From Desulfovibrio sp. TomC (GTDB taxonomy: Bacteria; Desulfobacterota; Desulfovibrionia; Desulfovibrionales; Desulfovibrionaceae), in NCBI RefSeq assembly GCF_000801335.2, contig NZ_JSEH01000007.1:62001-126000 (forward strand): a stretch of DNA of 64,000 nt. Direction: 5' to 3'. The notes under the pieces were generated by a model. It saw nothing but the letters and a program-made list of their open reading frames with translations, had not been told where the DNA came from and did no database searches. Shown piece by piece: positions 42,471-52,436 of the stretch. A program made the translations under genes and the position numbers. Position 1 is the first letter of the stretch, and each line of letters opens with the position of its first letter.

Positions 42471-43874
42471 TTACGGATGCAGATGCACCGCAGCCTGGGC
42501 CGCCAGATCATACAGCGGCGCCGGCAGAATACCGAGCAGCAGCACGAGCGCTGCCAGCACCCCGCCAAAGATCAGATACCCGCGCGGTTGGGCCAGGGCC
42601 GGAGCCTCGGACTCGCCGGTATAGGCATGACGGACCATGCCCAGGTAGTAATAGATGGAGATGGCCGTATTGAGCACAGCCACGATGACCAGCCAGTGGT
42701 AACCCTGGTCCCAGGCGGCCGAGAGCAGGAAGAGCTTGCCGGCAAACCCGGCGGTCGGCGGCAGGCCGACCAGGGAGAAGGCGGCAATGGCCAGGATCAT
42801 GGCCAGGGCCGGAGCGCGCCGGTACAGGCCGTCCAGGTCGTCGAGACTCGGGTTCTCGCCGTTTTTGGCAATGGCGCACACGACGTAGAAGGCGGCCAGG
42901 TTCATGAGGATGTAAGCCAGGCTGTAAAAGGCCGCAGCCGACATGCCGGCGGCCGAGCCGGCGGCCAGACCGAGCATGACGTAGCCGGCGTGGGCCACCG
43001 AGGAAAAGCCCAGGAGGCGCTTGAGGTCGCGCTGAACCAGGGCGGCCAGATTGCCGGCGGTCATGGAAATGGCCCCGAGGATGGCCAGCGTGGTGGTCAC
43101 TTCCAGGTGCGGGGCGATAAAGGCGGACAGGCGCACCAGGACCACCACGGCCCCGAGCTTGGGAATGGTGGCCACGTAGGCGGCCGTCTCGTTCTTGGCT
43201 CCCTGGTAGACGTCCGGGCACCAGAAGTGGAACGGAAACAGGGCCAGCTTGTAGAAGAACCCGGCCAGGAACAGTGTCAGGCCAAGGACGGCCAGGGGCG
43301 CGTCGGCAAAGCTCCAGGACGAGGCGGCCAGGGCCGCAATGAAGGTCGTGTGCTTGGCCGCCATGATATAGGACAGGCCAAACAGGGCCAGGGCGGTCAC
43401 GGCCGCGCCAAACAGGATGTATTTGATGCCGGCCTCAGCCGCCCGTCTGTCCTGGCCGCGCAGCGGAATAAGCGCGTACAGGCTGTAGGAGGACAGTTCC
43501 AGCGCCAGATACAGGGTGATGAGTTCCACGCACGAGGACAACAGCATCAGTCCCCAGGCCGACAGGGCCAGCAGCATGAAATAGTCCGGGGTCAGGTCCT
43601 TGTCGTCCTTGTTGCCCGAAGCGATGCCGGCCACCACGGCGAAGCCAAAACTGATGACCAGCTTGAAGAACTGGGACAAGGCGTCAAGCTTATAGGTTGC
43701 GTACAGGTACTCCCCCCGCGCGCCAAGCGACACGGCGGCGGCCACCACGCCCAGGCCCGCAGCCAGGGGCAGCCAGGACATGACCGACTGTTTACGGTCG
43801 CTTACGCTGGCGACAAAGAGCGCGCAGACCAGCCCAAGCAGCCACAATTCCGGCAACAGTGCGAAGATGCTCAT
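42471..43874 (-). CDS. nuoN: Complex I subunit N (NuoN)
   Basis: 467 residues, about 14 membrane helices of the antiporter family; conserved ELSSYSLYALIPL, FFYKLALFPFHFWCPDVYQGA and KRLLGFSSVAHAGYVMLG. Proton-translocating subunit next to the NuoAHJK core. Starts inside the nuoM stop (ATGA). Confidence 0.95.
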   Translation of the reverse strand: MSIFALLPELWLLGLVCALFVASVSDRKQSVMSWLPLAAGLGVVAAAVSLGARGEYLYATYKLDALSQFFKLVISFGFAVVAGIASGNKDDKDLTPDYFMLLALSAWGLMLLSSCVELITLYLALELSSYSLYALIPLRGQDRRAAEAGIKYILFGAAVTALALFGLSYIMAAKHTTFIAALAASSWSFADAPLAVLGLTLFLAGFFYKLALFPFHFWCPDVYQGAKNETAAYVATIPKLGAVVVLVRLSAFIAPHLEVTTTLAILGAISMTAGNLAALVQRDLKRLLGFSSVAHAGYVMLGLAAGSAAGMSAAAFYSLAYILMNLAAFYVVCAIAKNGENPSLDDLDGLYRRAPALAMILAIAAFSLVGLPPTAGFAGKLFLLSAAWDQGYHWLVIVAVLNTAISIYYYLGMVRHAYTGESEAPALAQPRGYLIFGGVLAALVLLLGILPAPLYDLAAQAAVHLHP

Positions 43875-45445
43875 GGATGCTCCTTGCGGATGAAATCCGA
43901 GACGCCGGCCACGGCGAGCGGTCCGGTCAGACGCCAGCGCTCGGCCAGGGGCATGTCTTTGGTCAGTCCCAGGGCCATGTTTTTGGTGTGCATGGCGGCC
44001 AGGGTGCGGTCAATGGACGGCTCGATGGTGGTGATGGCCAGGGCCGGGGCCAGACCGATATAGAAGACCAGGGCGGCCAGGGGGGCAAGGGTCACCCACT
44101 CCCGGACACCAAGGTCCTTCCAGGAGGCCTTGTAAGCCGAAGGTTCGCCCCAGGTCACCCGCTGCAAAAGGCGCAACATGTAGGCGGCGGCCAGCATGGC
44201 TCCGGGCACGGCGGCAAAACCGATCCAGGTATTGCCCTGGAAAGCGCCAATAAGGACCAGCACCTCGCCAACGAAGCTGTTGGTGCCGGGGAAGGCCAGG
44301 GAGGAAAAGGAGAACAGGCCAAACAGGAACATGAAGATGGGCATGAACTTGCCCAGTCCCTGGTTGTCGCCGATCTCCCGGCTGTGGCTGCGCTCATAGA
44401 GCAGGCCGATCATCATGAACAGGCCGCCGGTGGTGATGCCGTGGTTGAGCATCTGCAGAATCGCGCCGGACACGCCCTTGGTGCTCAAAAGGAAGATGCC
44501 GAGGGTCACAAAGCCCATGTGCCCCACCGAGGAGTAGGCGATGAGCTTTTTGATGTCGGTCTGGCCCAGCGCGATACAGCCGCCGTAGATGATGCCGGCG
44601 ATGGACAGGGCAATCATGAACGGCGCGAAGGTCTCGGTTGCCGCCGGGGTCAGCGGCAGGCAGAAGCGCAGGAAGCCATACGTGCCCATTTTGAGCAGGA
44701 TGGCGGCCAGCAGCACGCTGCCGGCGGCCGGGGCCTCGACGTGGGCGGCTGGCAGCCAGGTATGGAACGGGAACATGGGGACCTTGATGGCAAAGGCCAG
44801 GGCCATGGCCAGAAAGGCCCAGAACTGGAACTTGAAGCCGTAGGACTGTTCCATCAGGTCCGGGATGGAGAAGGTGCCGCCCACCTGGCGGAAGGCCACG
44901 ATGGCGGCCAACAGCAGGGTTGAGCCGGCCAGGGTGTAGAGGAAGAACTTGATGGAGGCGTAGCGCCGCCGGGGGCCGCCCCACACCGCAATCAAGAGGT
45001 ACATGGGGACCAGCATGGCCTCCCAGAAGACGTAGAACAGGACAAAGTCCAGGGCCGCAAAGACCCCGATACAGGCCGAGGTCATAAGCAGCAGGCAGAA
45101 ATGGAACTCGGTCACCCGTTTGCTGATGTAGGTCCAGGACCCCAGCACGCAAAGGGGGAGCATGAGCACCGTTAAAAGGATCATATACAGGCTCAGCCCG
45201 TCCACGCCGAGGTGGTAGGTCATGCCCAGCGCCGGCAGCCAGGCGGCCTGTTCCACGAACTGGAAGGCCGGTCCGTTAGGCGCATAGCCGAGCAGCGGCA
45301 GAGCCAGCAGACATTCGAGAATGCCCACCGCCAGCGTGACCATGCGCACCGGCCACTCCCGGCGCAGAAACAGCAGCGCCGCGGCCGCCACCAGCGGCAG
45401 GACGATCAGCGCCGTCACCACCGGAAATCCGTTTTGCGTCATCAT
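43871..45445 (-). CDS. nuoM: Complex I subunit M (NuoM)
   Basis: 524 residues, about 14 membrane helices; FYVFWEAMLVPMYLLIAVWG, MFPFHTWLPAAHVEAPAAGS and IAYSSVGHMGFVTLG are diagnostic of NuoM, including the key membrane Glu and Lys. AGGGAAGGGAG precedes the tandem ATG pair. 24 bases after the L-like gene. Confidence 0.95.
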   Translation of the reverse strand: MMTQNGFPVVTALIVLPLVAAAALLFLRREWPVRMVTLAVGILECLLALPLLGYAPNGPAFQFVEQAAWLPALGMTYHLGVDGLSLYMILLTVLMLPLCVLGSWTYISKRVTEFHFCLLLMTSACIGVFAALDFVLFYVFWEAMLVPMYLLIAVWGGPRRRYASIKFFLYTLAGSTLLLAAIVAFRQVGGTFSIPDLMEQSYGFKFQFWAFLAMALAFAIKVPMFPFHTWLPAAHVEAPAAGSVLLAAILLKMGTYGFLRFCLPLTPAATETFAPFMIALSIAGIIYGGCIALGQTDIKKLIAYSSVGHMGFVTLGIFLLSTKGVSGAILQMLNHGITTGGLFMMIGLLYERSHSREIGDNQGLGKFMPIFMFLFGLFSFSSLAFPGTNSFVGEVLVLIGAFQGNTWIGFAAVPGAMLAAAYMLRLLQRVTWGEPSAYKASWKDLGVREWVTLAPLAALVFYIGLAPALAITTIEPSIDRTLAAMHTKNMALGLTKDMPLAERWRLTGPLAVAGVSDFIRKEHP

Positions 45446-45469
45446 GTATCGCTCCCTTCCCTAGCGGCG

Positions 45470-47284
45470 TTAACCGAGAAACCACACGGCCGCGAAGATG
45501 GCCAAACCAATCGACACGGCAGCGGCCAGATAGTCCTGCAAGCGCCCGGTCTGGCTGCGCGCGACACCGGCCCCGCCCACTTCGCGCACGCCCCGGGCCG
45601 AGCCGTCGAGAACCCCGTCGATGACCTTGACGTCAAAGACGCTTGTGCCAAAGCCCGCTTCGATCAGGGCCTTTAAACCCACCTTCTCGTAGACATCGGT
45701 CCAGATGTTGTCGATGGCCGCGGCCGGAACGCTGACGAGCTTGACGAATCCCCGGCCGATGAGCCGGTAGAGGATGTCGAAGTCGAGGTTGCGGCTGGCA
45801 TGAGGCGGAATGATCTTGCGCATGAGGTAGAAGCCAAGGCCGGTAAAGCCGAGGATCAGACAGGCCTGGAGCACATGCCAGGCGGTGTATGGCGTATAAT
45901 CCGTGGGAAACGGCAGCAGCCCGTAGAGGGTCTGCGGGAAGATGCCGATGCCCAGGCACAACAGCGATGAGATGATCATGCCGGCGTACATGTTCCACGG
46001 AATGGGCTTTAACTCCACCGTGCTGGTCGGCTTGGACCAGAAGGCGAAGTACGGCAGCTTGATGCCGACCGAAAGGAACGTGCCGACCGCCGCCAGTTCC
46101 ATGCCAAGCGCCAGCCAGGTGCGATGGGCCTCGGCCGCGCCGGTGATGGTCATGGTTTTGGAGACGAAGCCGTTAAAGAGCGGCATTCCCGAGATGGAGA
46201 CCGCGCCGACCATGTAGCAGATCATGACCAGGGGCAGCCGCGAGGCCAGTCCGCCAAGCTCGGTCAGCTTGGCCGTGCCGGCGGAATAGAGCAGACAGCC
46301 CGCGCCCATAAAGAGCAGGCCCTTATAGAGGATGTGGGCATAGGCGTGGGCGCAGGCCCCGTCCAGGGTCATGGCCGTGCCGATGCCGATGCCGCACACC
46401 ATGTACCCCACCTGGGAGACGATGTGATACGACAGGATGCGCCGGGCGTTGTTCTCGATGGTCGCGTAAAAAACGCCGTAGAGACACATGACCAGCCCGC
46501 CGATGGCCAGCACCTCGAACCCGGCGTAACCGCGGGCCAGGACGTAGACGGCGGTCTTGGTGGTAAAGGCGCTCATGAAGACCGCGCCGGTCACCGTGGC
46601 CTCGGGATAGGCGTCGGGCAACCAGGCATGGAGCGGCACGCAGGCGGCGTTAACCAAAAAGCCGATCAGGATGATGTAGTCGTAGTAGCGGGCGGCATCA
46701 GGCGACACGGCAGTAAAGGCGAAGGTGCCCAGATCCGCGTGGCGCAGGAGCAACCCGGCCAGGACGAACAGCCCGCCGAAGATGTGGAACAGGAAGTAGC
46801 GGAAACCGGCGGCCGTGGCGGTCGGCGTCCGGCGCAGCCAGATCAGGAACACCGAGCCGACGCTCATGAGCTCCCAAAAGATGAACAGGGTAATGTAGTC
46901 CCCGGCAAAGACACAGCCGAATCCGCCGGCAATGTAGAGGCAGGCGGCGATGTGCTGGCCCCGGTCGGACACGTGCAGGGCGTAGATAAAGCCGATCAGT
47001 GCCTGGATGGCAAAGACATTGGCGAAGACCAGGGACAGGGCGTCGACCCGGCCAAGGCTCAGCGTCTGGCCGAGGTAATGGAGCGTGGCCAGCTCACGGG
47101 CGCCGTCCGGCCCGAAGGTCAAGGTCATGACCGAGAAGATGGCCAGGACCGGGGGGGCCAGGAGCAGCCAGCGCCAAGTCATGTAGCGTTCGTTGGAAAG
47201 AAAGCCCATGACCAGGGCCAGGGCCAGAAAACCGATGGATGGGTGCAGGAAATGGATGCCCGCGATCTGGTCAAGGCCGGCCAT
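45470..47284 (-). CDS. Complex I antiporter-like subunit, L position (NuoL/MrpD family)
   Basis: 604 residues, similar in length to NuoL. The antiporter core is present (FIFWELMSVGSVFLI, VPLHAWLPDAYPEATVTGAV, ILSYHIVSQVGYMVCG) but reads closer to MrpD than to classical NuoL. The C-terminal ~110 residues (from about IIPPHASRNLDFDILYR) form an extension ending in another membrane helix, as the lateral arm of NuoL does. Start set at ATG 47284, six bases after GGAGG; the ATG at 47290 touches that site and is unlikely. Confidence 0.85.
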   Translation of the reverse strand: MAGLDQIAGIHFLHPSIGFLALALVMGFLSNERYMTWRWLLLAPPVLAIFSVMTLTFGPDGARELATLHYLGQTLSLGRVDALSLVFANVFAIQALIGFIYALHVSDRGQHIAACLYIAGGFGCVFAGDYITLFIFWELMSVGSVFLIWLRRTPTATAAGFRYFLFHIFGGLFVLAGLLLRHADLGTFAFTAVSPDAARYYDYIILIGFLVNAACVPLHAWLPDAYPEATVTGAVFMSAFTTKTAVYVLARGYAGFEVLAIGGLVMCLYGVFYATIENNARRILSYHIVSQVGYMVCGIGIGTAMTLDGACAHAYAHILYKGLLFMGAGCLLYSAGTAKLTELGGLASRLPLVMICYMVGAVSISGMPLFNGFVSKTMTITGAAEAHRTWLALGMELAAVGTFLSVGIKLPYFAFWSKPTSTVELKPIPWNMYAGMIISSLLCLGIGIFPQTLYGLLPFPTDYTPYTAWHVLQACLILGFTGLGFYLMRKIIPPHASRNLDFDILYRLIGRGFVKLVSVPAAAIDNIWTDVYEKVGLKALIEAGFGTSVFDVKVIDGVLDGSARGVREVGGAGVARSQTGRLQDYLAAAVSIGLAIFAAVWFLG

Positions 47285-47537
47285 TGTCATCCTCCGGACG
47301 CGCTAACACGGGGTAGACGATCTTTTTGAGCACATAGACCATGGCAATGGCTGCCCCCAGGGAAAAAACAGCCCAGAAGCCGGGCAGTCCCTCGCCGACA
47401 AAGTGCGGATGATGGGGCGTGATAAAGATATTCAGCACCACGAGCGCCCCCAGGACGGCGAACAGGGCCTTTTTCCAGGCATCGGCCCTGGCCCTGGCCG
47501 CTTCGAGCCAGCTCCCCAACAGTTGTGGTTCCCGCAT
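47271..47537 (-). CDS. Small membrane protein in the nuo operon
   Basis: 88 residues with two membrane helices (LFAVLGALVVLNIFI and FWAVFSLGAAIAMVYVL) and a His-rich turn between (TPHHPHF). AAGGGAGGACGTT precedes ATG 47537, and its end overlaps the L-like gene. It is not one of the 14 standard Nuo subunits; position between two antiporter subunits suggests an accessory or assembly subunit. Confidence 0.75.
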   Translation of the reverse strand: MREPQLLGSWLEAARARADAWKKALFAVLGALVVLNIFITPHHPHFVGEGLPGFWAVFSLGAAIAMVYVLKKIVYPVLARPEDDNGRP

Positions 47538-47631
47538 AACGTCCTCCCTTAAGTCCCGTAAACAGCGCGCCCGGGGCGCGCCGTCATACCCGTTTGAGCG
47601 GGACGCCGGATCATCCGGTCGTCCCGGGCCG

Positions 47632-49125
47632 CTAGAATCTGCCAAATGCGTCCACAAAGACGGCAAAGGTGTCCGGGAAAAGACCCAGGGCCACGGAAAT
47701 GACCGCAGTGAGACACAACGGCGCAACCATCACCAGGGGCGCTTCCTTGAAGTGGGAATGATCCACGCCCTCGGCCGGCGGCCGGAAAAACGCCCGATAG
47801 ATCACTGGTACGAAGTACCCGGCGTTTAAGAGCGTGGAGGCCAGCAAGGCCAAAAGCAAAATGTATTGGTGGATGCTGATGGCCCCGTTGGCCAGATACC
47901 ATTTGGTCACGAACCCGGAGACCGGCGGCACGCCGATCATGGACAGAGCGGCGATGGCAAAGGCTCCGAAGGTAAACGGGAGCTTGCGGCCCATGCCGTC
48001 CAGATGCGGAATGTACTTGATGTGGGTGGCCACATAAATGGCGCCTGCGGCGAAGAAGAGCGTGATCTTGGCAAAGGCGTGGTGGGCGATGTGGAGCAGG
48101 CCGCCCTTGACGGCCAGGGGGGAGAGCATGGCCACGCCTATTATAATGTAGGAGAGCTGGCTGACCGTGGAATAGGCCAGCCGGGCCTTGAGGTCGTCCT
48201 TGGTCAGGGCGATGATGGAGGCCACCACGATGGTGAAGGCGGCCATGTAGGCGGTGATGAGGCCGAGGTTCAAGTTGGCCAGCAGGTCCACGCCAAAGCA
48301 CGACAGCATGATGCGCGACACCGAGAACACACCGGCCTTGACCACGGCCACGGCGTGCAGCAGGGCCGAGACCGGGGTGGGCGCGACCATGGCCGAGGGC
48401 AGCCAGTTGTGCAGGGGCATAATGGCCGCTTTGGCCAGGCCGAAGATGAACAGGAAGTAGGTGATGGTCACCAGCGTCGGGTCGGCTGTCGGCGGGAACA
48501 TGCCGCGCGAGATGTCGCCAAGATTGAAATCAAGCGTGCCGCACAGCACGTAGGTCATAATCATGGCCGGCAGCAGGAAGAGCTTGGAGGTGCCCATGAG
48601 GTAGACCAGGTATTTGCGTGCGCCGTGGTAGCCCTCGACGTCCTGGTGGTGGGCGACCAGCGGATAGGTGAAGACAGTGATGACCTCATAAAAGAGGTAG
48701 AGGGTGGCAATGGTCCCGGAGAAGGCCACGCCGACCGCGCCGAAGATGGCCACGGCAAAGCAGAAGTAATAGCGCGTCTGGGCGTGTTCCTTGAGTGACC
48801 GCATGTAGCCGATGTTGTAGCTGGTGGCGAAAAACCACAGGAATGTGGCGACGATGGCGAAGATGAGCGACAGGCCGTCCACGGCGAATTTGAGGGAAAC
48901 GCCCGGGAAAAACGTCACCAGATGGTAGGTCCAGATGCTGCCGGCCAGAACCGCCGGGATCATGGACACGACTGATAAAAACGCCAGGGCGGCAGCGGTA
49001 AAGGACACGCCTTCGCGGGCGTTGGGGTTTTTCCGGAACAGATACACGGCAAACGGGGCCAGGAAGGTGATGACCAGGGGCGCAAGGACCCTGGCGCTTT
49101 CAATGGTGGTAACAGCAGCGGCCAT
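47632..49125 (-). CDS. Extra antiporter-like subunit (MrpD family)
   Basis: 497 residues, about 14 membrane helices; YLFYEVITVFTYPLVAHHQD, AAIMPLHNWLPSAMVAPTPV and LAYSTVSQLSYIIIGVAM carry the Glu/Lys pattern of proton-pumping antiporter subunits. With the L-like, M and N proteins it makes a fourth such subunit, one more than ordinary complex I. Lies 3 bases after nuoK. The 94-base gap downstream is non-coding. Confidence 0.88.
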   Translation of the reverse strand: MAAAVTTIESARVLAPLVITFLAPFAVYLFRKNPNAREGVSFTAAALAFLSVVSMIPAVLAGSIWTYHLVTFFPGVSLKFAVDGLSLIFAIVATFLWFFATSYNIGYMRSLKEHAQTRYYFCFAVAIFGAVGVAFSGTIATLYLFYEVITVFTYPLVAHHQDVEGYHGARKYLVYLMGTSKLFLLPAMIMTYVLCGTLDFNLGDISRGMFPPTADPTLVTITYFLFIFGLAKAAIMPLHNWLPSAMVAPTPVSALLHAVAVVKAGVFSVSRIMLSCFGVDLLANLNLGLITAYMAAFTIVVASIIALTKDDLKARLAYSTVSQLSYIIIGVAMLSPLAVKGGLLHIAHHAFAKITLFFAAGAIYVATHIKYIPHLDGMGRKLPFTFGAFAIAALSMIGVPPVSGFVTKWYLANGAISIHQYILLLALLASTLLNAGYFVPVIYRAFFRPPAEGVDHSHFKEAPLVMVAPLCLTAVISVALGLFPDTFAVFVDAFGRF

Positions 49126-49128
49126 GGA

Positions 49129-49437
49129 CTACCCCTTGAGTTCGCTGGGGGCGTCTGCCGAGGCGTCCCCGAATCGTTTGGAAACCACCAGGACAATGGC
49201 CAGGACCAGGGTGGCCTCGGCAGCGGCCAGCCCCATGACGAGCAGCGCCCCGAGTTGGCCCAGGACCGCATCGGTGGGGGTGAGCTGGGCGGCGGCGACG
49301 ATGGAAAGTCCTGCGCCGTTTAACATCAGCTCAACGCCAATGAGCATCCCGACAAGGGTGCGCCGGCCGACCAGGGCATACAGCCCAAGGCCCAGCAAGA
49401 GCACAGCCACGACCTGGTAATAGATGAGCGGATTCAT
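49129..49437 (-). CDS. nuoK: Complex I subunit K (NuoK)
   Basis: 102 residues, three membrane helices, with GMLIGVELMLNGAGLS and its buried Glu, and AAAEATLVLAIVL with the second Glu of the central proton axis. ATGA overlap with nuoJ. Confidence 0.95.
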   Translation of the reverse strand: MNPLIYYQVVAVLLLGLGLYALVGRRTLVGMLIGVELMLNGAGLSIVAAAQLTPTDAVLGQLGALLVMGLAAAEATLVLAIVLVVSKRFGDASADAPSELKG

Positions 49438-49949
49438 TTGGCGCCTCGCTTTTCAAAGGCCAGCAGGACCGCGCCGGCCATGGCGGCCAGGAGCACCACG
49501 GAGATGAGCTCGAAGGCCAGGGTGTAGGGTCCAAGCAGCCCGGCCCCGAGCTCGGCCGGACTGACGTTTTTGGGTGTGGGCAGGCCCGCGACGCCGTAGA
49601 CGCTCAGAAACGGCACGAGGATGCCGGCCGGCACCAGGACAATGGGGATGGCCCGCAGGGCGCCGGCGCCGGACAGGCCGTCAGCCTCGCCGCCGTCCGC
49701 CGAAGCGCGAGTGAGCATGATGGCGAAAAAGATGAGGACGGTGACGGCACCGACATAAATAAGGATCTGCATGAGGGCCACGAATTCGGCCAGGAGCAGC
49801 AGATAGAGTCCGGCAACGCCGAACAGGGACACAACCAGGCCCAGCATGGCCCTGACCAGACTTGCCGCCGAGACGGCGAGGACGCCGCCGGCAAGGACGA
49901 TCAGGGTGTAGAATGCGAAGGCGAACTGCCCAAGATACACTTCGTTCAT
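49434..49949 (-). CDS. nuoJ: Complex I subunit J (NuoJ)
   Basis: 171 residues, five membrane helices; the QILIYVGAVTVLIFFAIML pi-bulge helix is conserved. It is the first gene of the operon, so the promoter lies in the AT-rich DNA just upstream (49950-50160). Confidence 0.95.
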   Translation of the reverse strand: MNEVYLGQFAFAFYTLIVLAGGVLAVSAASLVRAMLGLVVSLFGVAGLYLLLLAEFVALMQILIYVGAVTVLIFFAIMLTRASADGGEADGLSGAGALRAIPIVLVPAGILVPFLSVYGVAGLPTPKNVSPAELGAGLLGPYTLAFELISVVLLAAMAGAVLLAFEKRGAK

Positions 49950-51311
49950 AAGCGCCCCGCTACTCTCCTCATCAGGCTAGAGACTGCTTCAAACTCTCCA
50001 CACAACCAACGACCACCGCCAAAATATGCTGCAATCAGCAAATCCTGCAAAATAAAAATTGTAAAACTGACAGTTTAAAAAATCAAACACGAAATTTTTT
50101 AGCAATAAAAAAAATACTACAAAAAAATTTCTCAAAAAAATAGAATGCTAAAAAAACAACCGAACAAATCTGCTTTAAAAACTTATTTTAGTGAGCAGCA
50201 AACAGAATCAAACAACACGCAACCTACAGTGCCATTCATTTTTTTTGCTTTTTCAACCAACTCTAAACTATTTGTATTTCGCTATTGCAGTACAATGCAT
50301 TGTGCAAATACAAATTATACGGCCAAATACTTGAGTACTTTCAATGCCGGCCTGTATCATTTTGTATCACACCAGTAGTGAGCCATAAAAGACCGAGCAG
50401 GTCGTGCTATTGTTTCAAAGATCAGTAACACGCAAGGCGGGTTGCTTATATCGCTTCGGCAGCCGACACGTCAAGGATGAAAAATTAACCTTATTGTATC
50501 AGATCCTTCCGACCTGCGCCAGAGCACTGCCCCAAAAAATGGGCGGTCCGTCCCCGAACAGCTCCCGAGCAAAGAATTAACACCCTTAATTTACTGAATA
50601 AATAATTAATTCAAACCAGACCGACTCGGACAACTCCCCGAGCGGCTTCAGGATTTGCTTCACAAATCGATGCAAAACACCGACAAAACAACCTGCCTTT
50701 CATGATAATTTCTTCACAATCAAACGCACTGTGATGCAAGAGAACACCCCCCGAAACACCCGCACCGGACATCCCGGCCTGGAAAATCCGGGCACAAGGG
50801 TCCTCCCGCCCCCCAAAAAACACCGCACTCCCCAGTCCCGACCGGAAAAGTCGCCCCCAAACGAAGGGGCGCCAATTGCCGGCCGCTCAAAACCAGCTGA
50901 AAATAAAAGAGAAAAATATGAATCATGACGCGATGTCTGAAAATACGTCAGATGAAAGCCCCGAAAGGTCAAATCCTGGCATTGCCAGAACGGCGTCCAT
51001 GGCGGTATAGGGGCGTTTCGGCGGCTTTCCGGCCCGGCCGGCCAACCGGGTGATCCAGCAGGCCGTATCGGTATGGACAGGCGTTGTGCCTCGGCGCGGC
51101 GCGGGATGCACCACCGAAACGGGCCGTCTTTGTGCGCCCTGGTCGCGGGCAAACCGCTCTGGAGCTAGGAGACGGGCCAAGAGCCCGGCTGGCGCGTGCG
51201 GCGCTTGGCAAAACCGTTTTGATGCGATTTGAAAAGATATCGTCAGCCCCAGGCCCTTCCCCCCGGGAGGACAGGCAATTACGCCCCCATCTGCAACATT
51301 TCGGAGCCCCT
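49950..51311. other. 1.36-kb AT-rich intergenic region upstream of nuoJ
   Basis: 49980-50400 is extremely A/T rich with many A and T runs, sharply different from both sides; it should contain the nuo promoter and could bind nucleoid proteins. 50400-51311 returns to normal GC. Short open frames here have neither ribosome sites nor credible composition. I see no RNA gene. Confidence 0.5.
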
Positions 51312-52403
51312 TTGTCGTTTCCTTCCTTAACTATCGGCGACCTCACCATCCCCAAGGCCGTCATCCAGGGCGGCATGGGCGTGGGGATCTCGCTGTCCGG
51401 CCTGGCCTCGGCTGTTGCCGCTGCTGGCGGTTTTGGCGTCATCTCGGCTGCCGGCATCGGTATGAACGAACCGGATTTCGCCACCAACTATGTTGAAGCC
51501 AACAACCGGGTGCTGGCCCGGGAGATCCGAGCCGCCAAGGAAGCCGCTCCGGTCGGAGCCATTGGCGTCAACATCATGGTGGCCATGGCCAATTTTGCCG
51601 AATTGGTCAAAACAGCCATCCGCGAAAACGTGGATGCCATTTTTTCCGGCGCCGGACTGCCCCTCGACCTGCCCGGGCACCTGCCCGAAGGCGCACGTAC
51701 CAAGCTCGTGCCCATCGTCTCCTCGGCCCGGGCCGCTGTGATCCTGTGCAAGAAATGGTTGTCGCGCTTTGGCCGCACCCCGGACGCCTTTGTGGTGGAA
51801 GGGCCGATGGCCGGCGGACACCTGGGCTTCAAGGCCGAGCAGATCGACGATCCGAATTTCGTCCTGGAGCGCCTCGTCACCGAGGTCGTGTCCGGAGTCG
51901 CTCCGTATACTGCGCCAAACGGCCGGCCCATCCCGGTCATAGCCGCCGGCGGCGTCTACACCGGGGCGGACATCCACCGTTTCATCCAGCTTGGCGCGGC
52001 CGGCGTTCAGATGGGGACCCGGTTTGTGGCCACCCACGAATGCGACGCCGATGACCGCTTCAAGCAAAGCTACATCGACGCCACGGAAAAAGACGTGGTC
52101 ATCATCAAAAGCCCGGTGGGCATGCCGGGCCGCGCCCTGCACAACGAATTCCTGGATCTGGCCGCCGAAGGCCAAAAGACCCCGGCCCGTTGCCCCTACC
52201 GCTGCATCCACACCTGCGACTACACCAAGGCCCCCTACTGCATCACCCTGGCCCTGGCCAACGCCAAGAAGGGTCGGTTGCGCCACGGCTTCGCCTTTGC
52301 CGGACAAAATGCCTGGCGGGTGGATCGCATCACCTCGGTGGCGGAACTGTTTGCCGAGCTGGTGGCCGGCTATGAAGCAAGCGAGGCTGCGGCCCTGGCC
52401 TAG
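51312..52403 (+). CDS. Nitronate monooxygenase-like FMN enzyme (NMO/2-nitropropane dioxygenase family)
   Basis: 363 residues. The start SFPSLTIGDLTIPKAVIQGGMGVGIS and FMN-binding AAGGVYTGADIHRFIQLGAAGVQMGTRF are typical. I set a TTG start at 51312 because TTTCGGAGCCCC provides a ribosome site and the family begins here; an ATG 30 codons earlier (51222) lacks one. A Cys-rich segment (CPYRCIHTCDYTKAPYC) near the C-terminus is the variant seen in anaerobes, so the real reaction may be an enoyl reduction or nitronate oxidation. Not linked to neighbours. Confidence 0.8.
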   Translation: MSFPSLTIGDLTIPKAVIQGGMGVGISLSGLASAVAAAGGFGVISAAGIGMNEPDFATNYVEANNRVLAREIRAAKEAAPVGAIGVNIMVAMANFAELVKTAIRENVDAIFSGAGLPLDLPGHLPEGARTKLVPIVSSARAAVILCKKWLSRFGRTPDAFVVEGPMAGGHLGFKAEQIDDPNFVLERLVTEVVSGVAPYTAPNGRPIPVIAAGGVYTGADIHRFIQLGAAGVQMGTRFVATHECDADDRFKQSYIDATEKDVVIIKSPVGMPGRALHNEFLDLAAEGQKTPARCPYRCIHTCDYTKAPYCITLALANAKKGRLRHGFAFAGQNAWRVDRITSVAELFAELVAGYEASEAAALA

Positions 52404-52436
52404 CCAAACGCACCCACGCGATTCTTTGACCGTTAC

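Noticed and set aside
42291-44063. A 590-codon plus-strand frame, and similar ones at 46124-47329 and 47866-48798
   Set aside because: All are antisense shadows of nuo genes, rich in Gly/Gln/His/Arg low-complexity sequence and without ribosome sites.
50145-50378. A 77-codon frame in the AT-rich block
   Set aside because: Composition follows the AT block, no ribosome site, no recognisable motif. Kept as non-coding.
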